Assembly: GCA_035705495.1 (NCBI GenBank)
Contig: DASSWB010000070.1
Coordinates: forward strand, 1 to 39,031
DNA from: DASSWB01 sp035705495
GTDB taxonomy: Bacteria > Bacteroidota > Bacteroidia > Flavobacteriales > Flavobacteriaceae
Length of the DNA: 39,031 nucleotides
Reading direction: 5' to 3'
Of this stretch, positions 17,046 through 25,069 are shown piece by piece (position 1 is the stretch's first letter; the number at the start of each line of letters is the position of its first letter). The translations under genes and the position numbers were made by a program. The notes beneath the pieces are model-generated. The model searched no databases. It was not told the origin of the DNA and saw only the letters and a program-made list of their open reading frames with translations.

Positions 17046-17190
17046 AATTTATAAATTTATTGTAAGGTGTGGAATATGCTCAAATTTTCTGATTTTCAAG
17101 AAATAAACCGTAGTGAATTTATCTGTGTGCGGATCTATTCTTGCCCTAGACAAAAGTCAAATAAAAGTTCAAATTTTTAAAAATAAAAAC

Positions 17191-17198
17191 TATTTTTG
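17191..17198 (+). promoter_or_regulatory. -7 promoter box for tRNA-Pro
   Basis: TATTTTTG is an exact TAnnTTTG, 15 bases upstream of the tRNA 5' end, as expected for a short 5' leader. The -33 region is weak. Confidence 0.6.
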
Positions 17199-17213
17199 CG
17201 CAGAGTAAGAAAT

Positions 17214-17287
17214 CGGGATGTGGCGCAGTCTGGTAGCGTATACGTCTGGGGGGCGTAGGGTCGCAGGTTCAAATCCTGTCATCCCGA
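17214..17287 (+). tRNA. tRNA-Pro (anticodon GGG)
   Basis: The 7-bp acceptor stem CGGGATG/CATCCCG closes. The D arm contains GGCGCAGTCTGGTAGCG, the anticodon arm TACGT-CTGGGGG-GCGTA gives anticodon GGG, and the T arm GCAGG-TTCAAAT-CCTGT is intact. The discriminator is A and CCA is not encoded (CTA follows). It is flanked by its own promoter and terminator. Confidence 0.96.
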
Positions 17288-17296
17288 CTATTACTC

Positions 17297-17335
17297 AACA
17301 CAACTATCTGTAAATCTAATAGTTGTGTTTTTTTA
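17297..17335 (+). terminator. Terminator of the tRNA-Pro transcript
   Basis: AACACAACTAT (17297-17307) is perfectly complementary to ATAGTTGTGTT (17319-17329), followed by TTTTTT. Confidence 0.85.
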
Positions 17336-17445
17336 TTTATGTTATTTGTATCATTTTTGCATCAGTGAAGTTTCTTTAAAATTGAAATCTGCCGCGATAG
17401 CAAACATGGAACGAAACAATAACGGCAAATTAAAGCCAAAAACAT

Positions 17446-17478
17446 CGCCTGAAACCAATGCTTCAGGCGGTTTTTTTT
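17446..17478. terminator. Hairpin terminator at the end of the YeeE/YedE operon
   Basis: CGCCTGAA (17446-17453) pairs with TTCAGGCG (17462-17469), then GTTTTTTTT on the plus strand. It lies 19 bases beyond the stop of the minus-strand DUF6691 gene, with a weaker T-rich run (GTTTTTGG) on that strand. The strong U-run is on the plus strand, so it may also end an unannotated short plus-strand RNA from ~17360. Confidence 0.6.
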
Positions 17479-17496
17479 ATTTTGAGAAGCTGTATG

Positions 17497-17913
17497 TTAA
17501 TGTGGCAGTTTGCTACGAAGTAAACCATAAATAAAAGTTCCCAACAGTGCACCGAACAAAACTACAAGTACCGGAGCAAAACCTGCACCAATTAGCACGT
17601 AAATTGGTCCCGGACAAGCGCCTGCAAGCGCCCAACCTAATCCAAATATAATTCCCCCATACATATACCGACTAAAACCTTTGTCTTTTGGCGCAAAATG
17701 GATTTGCCTTCCGGAAAATGACTTGATATTTTTCCTTTTTATCAACTGCACGCCTATTACCCCTAAAAACAACGCCGAACCAATGATACCATACATGTGG
17801 AAGGACTGGAAATTAAACATTTCAAATATTCGGAACCACGAAGCAGCTTCGCTTTTGTACATGATAATCCCGAAAAATATTCCTGTAACTAAATATAAAA
17901 CTGATTTTTTCAT
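17497..17913 (-). CDS. YeeE/YedE-type (DUF6691) sulfur transporter half
   Basis: The 138-residue protein has about four membrane helices. The signature GLGWALAGACPGP (near residue 95) carries the conserved Cys typical of YeeE/YedE proteins, where exposed cysteines relay thiosulfate or sulfane sulfur across the inner membrane. It follows the partner gene by 1 base on the same strand, the usual two-half arrangement (PmpA/PmpB-like). Expression should come from the promoter at 18494-18539 with its partner. Confidence 0.88.
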   Translation of the reverse strand: MKKSVLYLVTGIFFGIIMYKSEAASWFRIFEMFNFQSFHMYGIIGSALFLGVIGVQLIKRKNIKSFSGRQIHFAPKDKGFSRYMYGGIIFGLGWALAGACPGPIYVLIGAGFAPVLVVLFGALLGTFIYGLLRSKLPH

Positions 17914-17914
17914 T

Positions 17915-18472
17915 TTAAAAAATTAAGGGAAATAATAGGTGAACCATGATAAGTCCGCCAACAAAAAATCCGATTACTGCTATCAATGAAGGTAGCTGCA
18001 GGTTGCTCAAGCCTGAAATTGCGTGTCCTGAAGTACAACCGCCCGCGTACCTTGCTCCAAAACCAATCAGCAGTCCGCCAACGAGCAATATCACTAAAGA
18101 TTTGATGCTCCCAAATGCCTCCGCGCCAAACAATTCGGTTGGAAGGTAAGCTTCACCCGCACTTGTAAATCCATAATTTTCCAAAATGGAAATTGTGGCG
18201 GAATTGATATCCACAGCGTCATTAGGACTAAGCAAATGAGCGGCAACAAACCCGCCAATTACTGCGCCGAGCAGCACCAATAAATTCCAACGCTGTGCGC
18301 GCCAATCAAAATCAAAAAAACTCGCTTTTTTATCGGCGCCGCACATGGTACACATGGTGCGCAGGTTTGAGGACATACCAAATTGTCTGTCCAAAAATAT
18401 AAGCACAAACATTACTCCTGCTATTAGTGGTCCCGAAACATACCAGGGCCAGGGTTCTAAAATCCAATCCAT
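17915..18472 (-). CDS. YeeE/YedE family sulfur transporter half
   Basis: The 185-residue protein starts MDWILEPWPWYVSGPLIAGV and has about four to five membrane helices. The signature GARYAGGCTSGHAISGLSNL holds the Cys seen in YeeE-type thiosulfate and sulfur transporters. CTMCGADKK near residue 40 adds a CxxC pair in the first loop, common in this clade. It forms a unit with the adjacent DUF6691 half and imports thiosulfate or another sulfur species (substrate inferred from family). First gene after the palindromic promoter 18494-18539. Confidence 0.9.
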   Translation of the reverse strand: MDWILEPWPWYVSGPLIAGVMFVLIFLDRQFGMSSNLRTMCTMCGADKKASFFDFDWRAQRWNLLVLLGAVIGGFVAAHLLSPNDAVDINSATISILENYGFTSAGEAYLPTELFGAEAFGSIKSLVILLVGGLLIGFGARYAGGCTSGHAISGLSNLQLPSLIAVIGFFVGGLIMVHLLFPLIF

Positions 18473-18493
18473 ATTTCATTTTTTATTAGGTCG

Positions 18494-18539
18494 CAAAGAA
18501 AAGGCGAACTAAGCAAAAAGTCTGTAACAATTGTTACAG
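18494..18539 (-). promoter_or_regulatory. Sulfur-regulon promoter A (YeeE/YedE operon)
   Basis: CTGTAACAATTGTTACAG (18522-18539) is a perfect 18-bp palindrome. On the minus strand TTTCTTTG (complement of 18494-18501), one mismatch from TAnnTTTG, is centred exactly 33 bp downstream. The gene starts 22 bases further. The palindrome has Crp spacing (TGTAA-N6-TTACA). Confidence 0.8.
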
Positions 18540-18635
18540 GTAAAAATTTTCTCAAAAATTTTCCATATCATTATGATGCAATTTCAGCATAAATAATTAT
18601 TCTTCTATTTTGGTTACTTGATATCCAGTTTCTTA

Positions 18636-18680
18636 TGTAACAAAAGTAACTGTATAGAATTGGCTTTAGGTTTAAGTTTG
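18636..18680 (+). promoter_or_regulatory. Sulfur-regulon promoter B (rhodanese gene)
   Basis: TGTAAC-AAAA-GTAACT (18636-18651) is an imperfect operator, its second half diverged. TAAGTTTG (18673-18680) is an exact -7 box centred 33 bp downstream. The gene start is 65 bases after the box. Confidence 0.7.
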
Positions 18681-18745
18681 CAGGTGTAAATCAATGAGCT
18701 ATAACCGCTTAAATCAAACATTTTAAAACTAAAAAATAATTAGTC

Positions 18746-19030
18746 ATGAATACAAAAGAAATAATAAAAAACAACGAAGGAACCATAATAGACGTACGTA
18801 CTCCAGGTGAATTTAGGGGTGGAAGTGTTGGAGGAGCAGTAAATATTCCTTTAAATGAAATTCCGCACAGGATTGACGAACTAAAGGAAATGAAAGCACC
18901 GTTAATCTTCTGCTGTGCCTCTGGAAACAGAAGCGGACAGGCAACAGAATTTCTAAGCCGCCAAGGAGTGGACTGTGTTAACGGTGGGTCTTGGCTGGAA
19001 GTGAATTATCTAACGGTACAAGAAGTATAA
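18746..19030 (+). CDS. Single-domain cytoplasmic rhodanese
   Basis: The 94-residue protein is one rhodanese domain: TIIDVRTPGEFRGGSVGGAVNIPLNEIP, then the active loop CCASGNRSG with catalytic Cys57 (Cys56 is an extra neighbour). There is no signal peptide. Such proteins carry sulfane sulfur as Cys-persulfide and hand it between donors and acceptors such as thiosulfate, GSH or proteins. It is divergent from the YeeE/YedE importer operon, which suggests it takes over sulfur entering the cell. Promoter B precedes it and a strong terminator follows. Confidence 0.92.
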   Translation: MNTKEIIKNNEGTIIDVRTPGEFRGGSVGGAVNIPLNEIPHRIDELKEMKAPLIFCCASGNRSGQATEFLSRQGVDCVNGGSWLEVNYLTVQEV

Positions 19031-19060
19031 TTTTTCGTAAGCTAGCAGAATTGCTTATAA

Positions 19061-19096
19061 AAACCCGAATTTCAAAATAAAATTCGGGTTTTTTTG
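19061..19096 (+). terminator. Terminator of the rhodanese gene
   Basis: AAACCCGAATTT (19061-19072) pairs with AAATTCGGGTTT (19080-19091) followed by a T-run. Confidence 0.85.
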
Positions 19097-19117
19097 TTCC
19101 TAATCTGTTATACACAA

Positions 19118-19148
19118 AAAAAGGCTGCCTATAAAAGACAGCCTTTTT
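19118..19148 (-). terminator. Terminator of the CstB-like gene
   Basis: AAAAAGGCTG (19118-19127) pairs with CAGCCTTTTT (19139-19148). Read on the minus strand the stem is followed by T residues, 19 bases past the stop of the CstB-like gene. Confidence 0.8.
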
Positions 19149-19166
19149 CAATTTTAAAAATTCAAA

Positions 19167-20504
19167 CTATTTAAAATCCTGAATTGCTTCACTCAAATCA
19201 AAAACTTTTTGGTTGTTGAATTTATTTTCCAGAATGCTACTTCCTGAAGCCGAACGGTAACCACCGGCACAATGCACCACAATTGGTTTATCTGACGGAA
19301 TTTCATCAGCTTTATCACGAAGTTCATTCAGCGGAATTGCAATAGCATCCTCAAAAATTTTCCCATCTGCAACTTCAGAATTGTTTCTGATGTCTACAAT
19401 GGTATATTTTTTTTTATTGTTCTTGAAATCCTGCAAATCAAACTCATCTGATGTTTCTTTTACTTCTTTAGATAAAGTCATAATTCCCTTTACCTGCTTT
19501 TCATATCCAATTTTTGCTGTTCTTTCCAAAATTTCGTCCATATCTGCCACGCTTTCCACGACAAGGTAAAATGGTTCTTCGGGTTTTATAATCGCACCCA
19601 GCCAAGTTTCATATTTATCGCTTTCGGTACGTGCCATAATATTGATGCTGTTTGGCAAATGTCCTTTCTTGAAATTTTCGCCACTTCTCACATCTACCAC
19701 TGTCATGCCTTCTTCAGCTTCAGCCGAAGCTAATTTAAAGGGAACTGCGTATTTTGTTCGTTGTACGTTTTCTGCTCCATTTCGGTTTAAATCAACATTA
19801 AATCCGAAATAAGACGGGATAAACGGCTGGTCTTTCAATATTTCCTCCACAAATTCTTCTTCGGTCTGCTCTTTAAAAGCCCAGTTTCCTTTGCGTTCAT
19901 CGCCAATGGTACTGGAGTTTGCGGCGCTCATGTTTTTTCCGCACAAAGAACCAGCTCCGTGTGCGGGATAAACCACAGTATCATCGGCAAAATCCTTATA
20001 TTTTGTCTGCATCGTCTGGTACATCGCTTTTGCAAGTTCCACACGTTTTGCAGTCATATTTCCTGCTTTTTCACGTAAATCCGGTCTTCCAACATTCCCA
20101 ATAAACAGGGTGTCGCCGGTAAATAAAACGGTTTCATCGTTTTCTTCAGCAACAAAAGTCAAACTATCTGGCGAATGCCCCGGAGTGTGCAACGGACGGA
20201 TATTTACATTTCCAATCTTCACGTTTTGTCCTTCATCAAAAGCAGTGTGTTTATAATTCACGCCCACTTTTTCTGAAATATAAATTGTAGCGCCGGTCTC
20301 TTCACTTATCTGCAAATGCCCACTCACAAAATCGGCGTGCGGGTGTGTTTCAAAAACAGCAACAATCTTTGCATGCTGCTCCTCTGCATATTTATAATAC
20401 TGCATTGGGTTTCTACTTGGGTCCACCAATGCCATTTCTCCCTCACTTATAATTGCATATGAATAATGCGCCAATGGCTCATCTTTAAATTGTTTAATTG
20501 TCAT
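19167..20504 (-). CDS. CstB-like persulfide dioxygenase with two rhodanese domains
   Basis: The 445-residue protein has an N-terminal metallo-beta-lactamase fold of the ETHE1 type: THPHADFVSGH (His54, His56, Asp58, His63), HTPGHSPDS and GDTLFIGNVGRPDL. Residues ~265-350 form a rhodanese-like domain without a catalytic Cys (VVESVADMDE at the loop), and residues ~360-445 a complete rhodanese with Cys412 in HCAGGYRSASG. This order, the inactive first rhodanese and the length match CstB of Staphylococcus, which oxidises persulfides to sulfite and makes thiosulfate. It is probably the central enzyme of this island. Promoter C lies ~75 bases upstream, and an AAAATCAG/CTGATTTT hairpin (20543-20566) is in its leader. 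Confidence 0.93.
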   Translation of the reverse strand: MTIKQFKDEPLAHYSYAIISEGEMALVDPSRNPMQYYKYAEEQHAKIVAVFETHPHADFVSGHLQISEETGATIYISEKVGVNYKHTAFDEGQNVKIGNVNIRPLHTPGHSPDSLTFVAEENDETVLFTGDTLFIGNVGRPDLREKAGNMTAKRVELAKAMYQTMQTKYKDFADDTVVYPAHGAGSLCGKNMSAANSSTIGDERKGNWAFKEQTEEEFVEEILKDQPFIPSYFGFNVDLNRNGAENVQRTKYAVPFKLASAEAEEGMTVVDVRSGENFKKGHLPNSINIMARTESDKYETWLGAIIKPEEPFYLVVESVADMDEILERTAKIGYEKQVKGIMTLSKEVKETSDEFDLQDFKNNKKKYTIVDIRNNSEVADGKIFEDAIAIPLNELRDKADEIPSDKPIVVHCAGGYRSASGSSILENKFNNQKVFDLSEAIQDFK

Positions 20505-20577
20505 ATTCTCTCTTTTTAATATTTATATTTTTTTTAAATCAAAAAATCAGTTTTTCCGCTGATTTTAATTTCAGAAA

Positions 20578-20622
20578 CAAATTTACGTTTAGCAAGAAAA
20601 TTGTACAGTAACATTTGTTACA
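20578..20622 (-). promoter_or_regulatory. Sulfur-regulon promoter C (CstB-like gene)
   Basis: AGTAAC-ATTT-GTTACA (20607-20622) is the operator; it overlaps the stop codon of the upstream MFS gene. The minus strand reads TAAATTTG (complement of 20578-20585), an exact -7 box centred 33 bp from the operator centre. Confidence 0.82.
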
Positions 20623-21844
20623 GTGGTTTTTTTGCTGCTGAAGCTTTGCTGCTCATTCTTAACTGAATTATTACTGCCGAACCTAAAGTTACTAATCCTA
20701 TAATTAAAACTGGGGCTTCAATACTAAAAACATCTGCAATTATTCCCGTTAAAACCGCTCCTATAGCGTAACCCAAATCTCGCCACAGCCTAAAAATGCC
20801 AATACTTTTTGCCCTATCGGTTGGGTGCGTATTATCGGCAATGGTGGCGAGAAAAGTAGGGTAAACCATTGCCGTTCCCCAACCCAAAAGCGCGGAAAGT
20901 GTAATATAGTGCCACATTTGCCCTGCCCAAACCAATGCGATTAAAACCACTGCCTGCAGGAGCATACCGTAAAACAGCATTTTTTTCTTTGGAAAAATAT
21001 CTGCCATTCTTCCGGTAAACAGTTGTCCCAAACCCCAAACTGCAGGATAAATACCGACTATGATCCCTATTTGCTCCAGATTAAAATTTTTGGCAGCCAG
21101 CAAAATAGGAAGCAATCCCCAAACCATCCCGTCATTAAGATTATTTACCAATCCAGCCTGCGTAACCGAACCCAGGGTTTTATGTTTCCAGGTGGTTTCC
21201 CAAAAGTTATTTTTTAAAACTGAAATTTCGCTGCTGCTTTCTTCCATTTTTGAATGCGCGCGGGTATCCTTTACAAGAAAAACGCTCGATAGTAAACCTA
21301 AAACCATTAATGCTATTCCCAAATAAAACGGATATGGTCTCAAACCGTATTCGCCTGCAATGTAGCTGGTAAGGTAAGCCACAAGTGCCACGGCAAAATA
21401 TCCCGCAAATTCATTCAATCCCATTGCAAAGCCGCGTTGTTTTTCGCCCACCAAATCAATTTTCATCACCACGGTACTGGACCACGCAAAACCTTGATTT
21501 ATCCCCAGCAACACATTTGCGGCAATAATCCAGTTCCAGTTTTCTGCCCACATTAATATAAAAGGTATGGGAATGGCAAAAATCCATCCGAAAACCAATA
21601 AGTTTTTCCTCCCGAATTTATTGGCGAGCGCACCGGCGTAATAATTGGAAACCGCTTTTACAATTCCAAAAACCACGATAAAGGAAAGGATTGCACTGGT
21701 TGCCGCTATGCCAAATTCAGTTTCGGCGATTTCTGGGAGAATGCTGCGTTCCAATCCCACCATGCCACCCACAAAAGCGTTAATACCGACCAATAAGGTG
21801 AACTGTTTCCAGTTTTCTTTTAAGCCGAGTTGTATGTTTTCCAT
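20618..21844 (-). CDS. MFS transporter in the sulfur island
   Basis: The 408-residue protein has about 12 hydrophobic segments and the MFS loop motif between helices 2 and 3 (GALANKFGRKNLLVFGWIFA), with a similar GRMADIFPKKKML in the second half. The central charged loop is near residue 195. The substrate cannot be read from sequence. Sharing the regulon operator and lying between the CstB-like and SoxB-like operons, it most likely moves a sulfur compound or related metabolite. The stop codon overlaps the operator of the next gene, so the two are separate transcription units packed tightly. Confidence 0.88.
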   Translation of the reverse strand: MENIQLGLKENWKQFTLLVGINAFVGGMVGLERSILPEIAETEFGIAATSAILSFIVVFGIVKAVSNYYAGALANKFGRKNLLVFGWIFAIPIPFILMWAENWNWIIAANVLLGINQGFAWSSTVVMKIDLVGEKQRGFAMGLNEFAGYFAVALVAYLTSYIAGEYGLRPYPFYLGIALMVLGLLSSVFLVKDTRAHSKMEESSSEISVLKNNFWETTWKHKTLGSVTQAGLVNNLNDGMVWGLLPILLAAKNFNLEQIGIIVGIYPAVWGLGQLFTGRMADIFPKKKMLFYGMLLQAVVLIALVWAGQMWHYITLSALLGWGTAMVYPTFLATIADNTHPTDRAKSIGIFRLWRDLGYAIGAVLTGIIADVFSIEAPVLIIGLVTLGSAVIIQLRMSSKASAAKKPL

Positions 21845-21861
21845 TTTTATTTTTGAAAAAG

Positions 21862-21906
21862 CAAAATTCTAAAATTTTAGGTTTAATTGCAGTAACAATT
21901 GTTACT
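21862..21906 (-). promoter_or_regulatory. Sulfur-regulon promoter D (MFS gene)
   Basis: AGTAACAATTGTTACT (21891-21906) is a perfect 16-bp palindrome. GAATTTTG on the minus strand (complement of 21862-21869) is a one-mismatch -7 box centred 33 bp away, 17 bases before the start codon. Confidence 0.78.
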
Positions 21907-21937
21907 CATCATGTAAAATAGTAAGGGAACAGGTTTA

Positions 21938-21982
21938 TGTAACATAAGTCACATTCAAACAAGGCAGATTTGCTTATTTTCG
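21938..21982 (+). promoter_or_regulatory. Sulfur-regulon promoter E (small protein-DoxX-DsrE-SoxB operon)
   Basis: TGTAAC-ATAA-GTCACA (21938-21953) is followed by TATTTTCG (21975-21982), one mismatch from TAnnTTTG, centred 33 bp downstream. The first gene starts 8 bases later. Promoters D and E are back to back, with operators 31 bases apart. Confidence 0.78.
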
Positions 21983-21990
21983 CATTTTAG

Positions 21991-22341
21991 ATGAAGGCAA
22001 AAACTTACATTCCAATTTTTTTCGTGCTCATTTTCTTCGGAAAATTACTGAGCGTAGAAGCTGCATTGCCTCAACTCCTTTTTGATGCGGAAACCATTGC
22101 TTTTGTCAATCCTTTCTGTAAAAAAAAGAGTTCCAAGAAATCTTCTGAAACCGAAATGTTTTCTGAAGCTTCCGCTACATTGGTTGTACACGTAAACAGC
22201 TTCTGTAACTCGGTTTTTAAAGTTGATTTTTTTGAATGGAAAAATGCACCGGTTCACCATTATTCTGAAGAGATTGCATATCAGTTCCCAACTGAAATTT
22301 CAGCGTTTTCTTCTAAATTCTACCCTCCTCCAAAATTATAA
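21991..22341 (+). CDS. Small exported protein of unknown function, first gene of the SoxB-like operon
   Basis: The 116-residue protein has an N-terminal hydrophobic segment (YIPIFFVLIFFGKLLSVEA) that reads as a signal peptide, then a body with two Cys residues (NPFCKKKSSKKS and VNSFCNSVFK) and a tail ending SKFYPPPKL. I do not recognise a family. The tail with aromatic and proline residues resembles the ends of other short Bacteroidota proteins that precede transport or metal genes, with no known role. Being the first gene after promoter E, in the periplasm with two cysteines, it may take part in sulfur handling (inference). Confidence 0.7.
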   Translation: MKAKTYIPIFFVLIFFGKLLSVEAALPQLLFDAETIAFVNPFCKKKSSKKSSETEMFSEASATLVVHVNSFCNSVFKVDFFEWKNAPVHHYSEEIAYQFPTEISAFSSKFYPPPKL

Positions 22342-22420
22342 CTGCCATTTATAATACAGTTTAATCAAATTATTTTCAATTTTTCAGAATTAAAAAATTC
22401 TGACCAATAATATTTATTTT

Positions 22421-22852
22421 ATGACGACGCAAATATCTGTCAGCCGTCGCTCCATTCAGGTCTTCAGGTTCATGCTAAGTGGTATCTTTCTAATAGCAAG
22501 TTCCGGACATCTTATGAATGTAGAACAAACGGCAAATCGAATAGAGCAGGCAAATTTTAAAGGAATTGCCTATACTTTTGGAAATCCGGAGCTTTTGGTA
22601 GTTCTTTCTGGAATTGCCATGCTCATAGGCGGACTTTCCTTATTAATAGGATTTAAAACAAAATGGGCAGCCATGTTATTGCTTGCAGTCCTTATTCCCA
22701 TTACCCTTACCATTCAAGTAGGACAAATGAATACCCTCGGACCATTATTTAAAAATATTGCCATTATGGGCGGGTTGATATTTTTTATAATGAACGATTT
22801 TGAAAAATTAAAAGAAGCAGCCCAAGCAAAACTAAATTTAAAAATCAAATAA
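22421..22852 (+). CDS. DoxX family membrane protein
   Basis: The 143-residue protein has four hydrophobic segments (RFMLSGIFLIASSGHLM, LLVVLSGIAMLIGGLSLLIG, WAAMLLLAVLIPITLTIQVG, LFKNIAIMGGLIFFIM), the DoxX fold. DoxX/DoxD proteins include subunits of thiosulfate:quinone oxidoreductase and membrane oxidoreductase complexes. It is followed at a 2-base gap by the DsrE-like gene and then by the SoxB-like gene, which supports a role in passing electrons from a sulfur substrate into the quinone pool (inference). Confidence 0.85.
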   Translation: MTTQISVSRRSIQVFRFMLSGIFLIASSGHLMNVEQTANRIEQANFKGIAYTFGNPELLVVLSGIAMLIGGLSLLIGFKTKWAAMLLLAVLIPITLTIQVGQMNTLGPLFKNIAIMGGLIFFIMNDFEKLKEAAQAKLNLKIK

Positions 22853-22854
22853 TC

Positions 22855-23277
22855 ATGAAAGTATATTTTTTAAGTAGCATCGCGTTAATTTTTGCACTAT
22901 TCACCTCTTCTGTCTACGCACAGGAAAAAATTGTGGAACAGAAGGAAAACTATGTCATATTAACCAAAAAAATTCCTCAGTTACAACCTATTTTCCTCAG
23001 TGCGGAAGCATTGGCTAAAGAAGATGGGGAGCAGTTTGGGGAATTTAAAATTATTATCTGCGGAAAAACGGTGCAGGAGTTAACGGATAAGGAAATGATG
23101 CAGAAATACGTTGAAAAAGCAGCGAAACTGAATGTGGAATTGGTAGTATGTGGATTTTCACTACATAAATTCGGAGTAGAAAAAAATAATATTTCACCAG
23201 AATTAAAAATTGTTGAAAACGGTATTTTATATAACCTTCAACTCCAGAAAAAAGGATACACAAGCCTTTCACTTTAA
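22855..23277 (+). CDS. Exported DsrE-like sulfur-carrier protein
   Basis: The 140-residue protein has a signal peptide (YFLSSIALIFALFTSSVYA-Q) and a DsrE-like alpha/beta domain with two cysteines at strand ends: FKIIICGKTV and LVVCGFSLHKFGV. The second is where DsrE/DsrF-family proteins often hold the persulfide-carrying Cys. Most DsrE proteins are cytoplasmic, so an exported version is notable. It is tightly coupled to DoxX before it and to the SoxB-like gene 25 bases after it. Confidence 0.82.
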   Translation: MKVYFLSSIALIFALFTSSVYAQEKIVEQKENYVILTKKIPQLQPIFLSAEALAKEDGEQFGEFKIIICGKTVQELTDKEMMQKYVEKAAKLNVELVVCGFSLHKFGVEKNNISPELKIVENGILYNLQLQKKGYTSLSL

Positions 23278-23302
23278 GAAAAATTAAAAAAAAATAAAAC
23301 CG

Positions 23303-24955
23303 ATGAAATATAAAATAAAATCAAAAATTTTAGGCTTGGGAATTATGAGTGCAGTCACTTTTGCTTCCTGTAACTCTTCTTCTGGAGCAAATTCCGAAGA
23401 AAATAAAATTGAAACAGACACTTTAAGCATTACGGTGCTACAAACAGCCGATATTCACGGACAGCTGGATGCGCACCCGGAGCTGTTTTGGGAAAATGAA
23501 AAAATCATTTTTAAAGAACGCGGAGGTTTGTCGCACATTAAAACCCTTTTTGACCAGGAGCGCGCAAAAAACCCGAATACCGTAATTGTAGATGGCGGGG
23601 ATTTAATTCAGGGAAGCGGATACGCAGCGCTTTCCAAAGGTGACGTTTTTCCTGAAATCATCAAGAACATGAACTACGATTTACTGGTTCCCGGAAACTG
23701 GGAAGTGGTTTATGGGAAAGAAAATATGATGAATATCTTAAACAACTACGGCACGCCGGTTATTTCGCAAAATATGTTTCATGAAGAAGGTAAAAAACCA
23801 CTTTTCCCTGCATATTGGACTAAAGAAATTGAAGGTGTAAAGCTTGGTTTTATCGGTATCAATGACCCAGATGTTCCGGTGCGTCAAAATCCTATTTTTA
23901 GTAAGGGAATGGCTTTTAGTGGGATTGATGATGGCGTGCAAGAACTTATTTCCAAAGTTAAAAAAGAGGAAGAAGTTGATGTGCTTTTCCTGGTTACGCA
24001 CATGGGAATTTTTAAGCAGATAAATCTTGCAAATATGGAACTTTCCAAAGATGTGGATTACATTTTAGGAAACGATACGCACGAGCGTGTGCGCAAACCT
24101 ATTGAAGGAAAATATGCCAAAGTCACAGAACCTGGTGCTTTTGGTTCTTTCGTTGGGAAACTGACGCTTCATTTTGTTGACGAAAAATTGGTGGGTGATG
24201 ATTACGAATTGATGGATGTTGACCCAGAAATTTATCCTGCCGATGAGAAAATTCAGCAATTGGTGGATAAAGCAAAAGCTCCTTATAAAGAACATTTGGA
24301 AACCGTGGTGGGTTATACTTCCACGCCAATTTACCGTTATTTAACTGCGGAAAACCCCATGGACAACATGATTACCGATGCCGCAAGATGGAAAACCGGG
24401 GCTGATATTTCCATTTCCAACGGATTTAGATTTGGAAATCCCATTGTTCCCGAAGATGGAAAACCTGCGCCAATTACTCGAGCAAACCTGTGGAATTTAC
24501 TTCCTGTAAACGAAAAGGTGAAAACCGGAAAAGTTACAGGGCAGCAGATCAAGGATTGGCTGGAAAGGGAAATGCACAATGCTTTTGCCGAAAACCCGAA
24601 CGAGCGTTTTGGCGGATGGCTGGTGAGGTTTTCAGGAATGGAAGTCGATTTTAATAGTCGGGGGCAAAAAGGCGACCGCGTACAATCCATCATTGTAAAA
24701 GGTGAGCCGATGCAAATGGACGAATATTACACAATTTCTGCCTGTGTACGTCCCGGCGACCCGATTGATAATTTATGTAGGATACCAAATGTAAAAGATG
24801 TAGAAGTGATGGATTACACCATTCATGATGTGGTTGAAGAATATTTACGCAAAAACTCCCCAGTTTCCCCAAAACTGGAAAAACGGGCTTATTGTGAATA
24901 TTTGGGACCAAATTCTTTCTCTACGGTTCCTGGAACAGATTATTTGTTTCAGTAA
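23303..24955 (+). CDS. SoxB-like thiosulfohydrolase / 5'-nucleotidase family lipoprotein
   Basis: The 550-residue protein has a lipobox (SAVTFASC, Cys23). The metallophosphatase domain shows QTADIHGQLD (Asp50, His52), DGGDLIQGSGYAA, PGNWEVVYG, LFLVTHMGI and LGNDTHERV. The C-terminal 5'-nucleotidase domain shows DNMITDAARWKTGADISISN. GNWE with Trp in place of the usual GNHE His, the conserved W-E-x-x-Y-G pattern and the DoxX/DsrE neighbours favour SoxB, which cleaves sulfate from a protein-bound cysteine S-thiosulfonate. LGNDTHE in place of GGHTHE changes one metal-ligand motif. No SoxYZ or SoxAX is in the window, so the substrate carrier is unknown. Confidence 0.82.
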   Translation: MKYKIKSKILGLGIMSAVTFASCNSSSGANSEENKIETDTLSITVLQTADIHGQLDAHPELFWENEKIIFKERGGLSHIKTLFDQERAKNPNTVIVDGGDLIQGSGYAALSKGDVFPEIIKNMNYDLLVPGNWEVVYGKENMMNILNNYGTPVISQNMFHEEGKKPLFPAYWTKEIEGVKLGFIGINDPDVPVRQNPIFSKGMAFSGIDDGVQELISKVKKEEEVDVLFLVTHMGIFKQINLANMELSKDVDYILGNDTHERVRKPIEGKYAKVTEPGAFGSFVGKLTLHFVDEKLVGDDYELMDVDPEIYPADEKIQQLVDKAKAPYKEHLETVVGYTSTPIYRYLTAENPMDNMITDAARWKTGADISISNGFRFGNPIVPEDGKPAPITRANLWNLLPVNEKVKTGKVTGQQIKDWLEREMHNAFAENPNERFGGWLVRFSGMEVDFNSRGQKGDRVQSIIVKGEPMQMDEYYTISACVRPGDPIDNLCRIPNVKDVEVMDYTIHDVVEEYLRKNSPVSPKLEKRAYCEYLGPNSFSTVPGTDYLFQ

Positions 24956-24967
24956 TTCTTAAAAATA

Positions 24968-25002
24968 AAACCTGTACAATTCGCAGGATTGTACAGGTTT
25001 TT
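24968..25002 (+). terminator. Terminator of the SoxB-like operon
   Basis: AAACCTGTACAAT (24968-24980) and ATTGTACAGGTTT (24988-25000) form a perfect 13-bp stem with a 7-base loop and T residues after. Confidence 0.88.
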
Positions 25003-25069
25003 CATTTTTCCACAGTTTTGCTGAGAAGCTAGTCCCGAAATAAAATTGGTATGATCAGGCAATTTAGAA

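Noticed and set aside
17325..17534. 69-residue plus-strand reading frame after tRNA-Pro
   Set aside because: It begins in the tRNA terminator, reads through a second terminator hairpin and runs into the DUF6691 gene; no protein-like pattern is seen.
18609..18617. Extra half-site TGGTTAC near promoter B
   Set aside because: It has no partner half at the right distance and no box at the common spacing.
23303..24955. Ordinary UshA-type periplasmic 5'-nucleotidase
   Set aside because: Possible, but GNWE in place of GNHE, the altered GNDTHE motif and the DoxX/DsrE operon favour a SoxB-like role; kept as the alternative.
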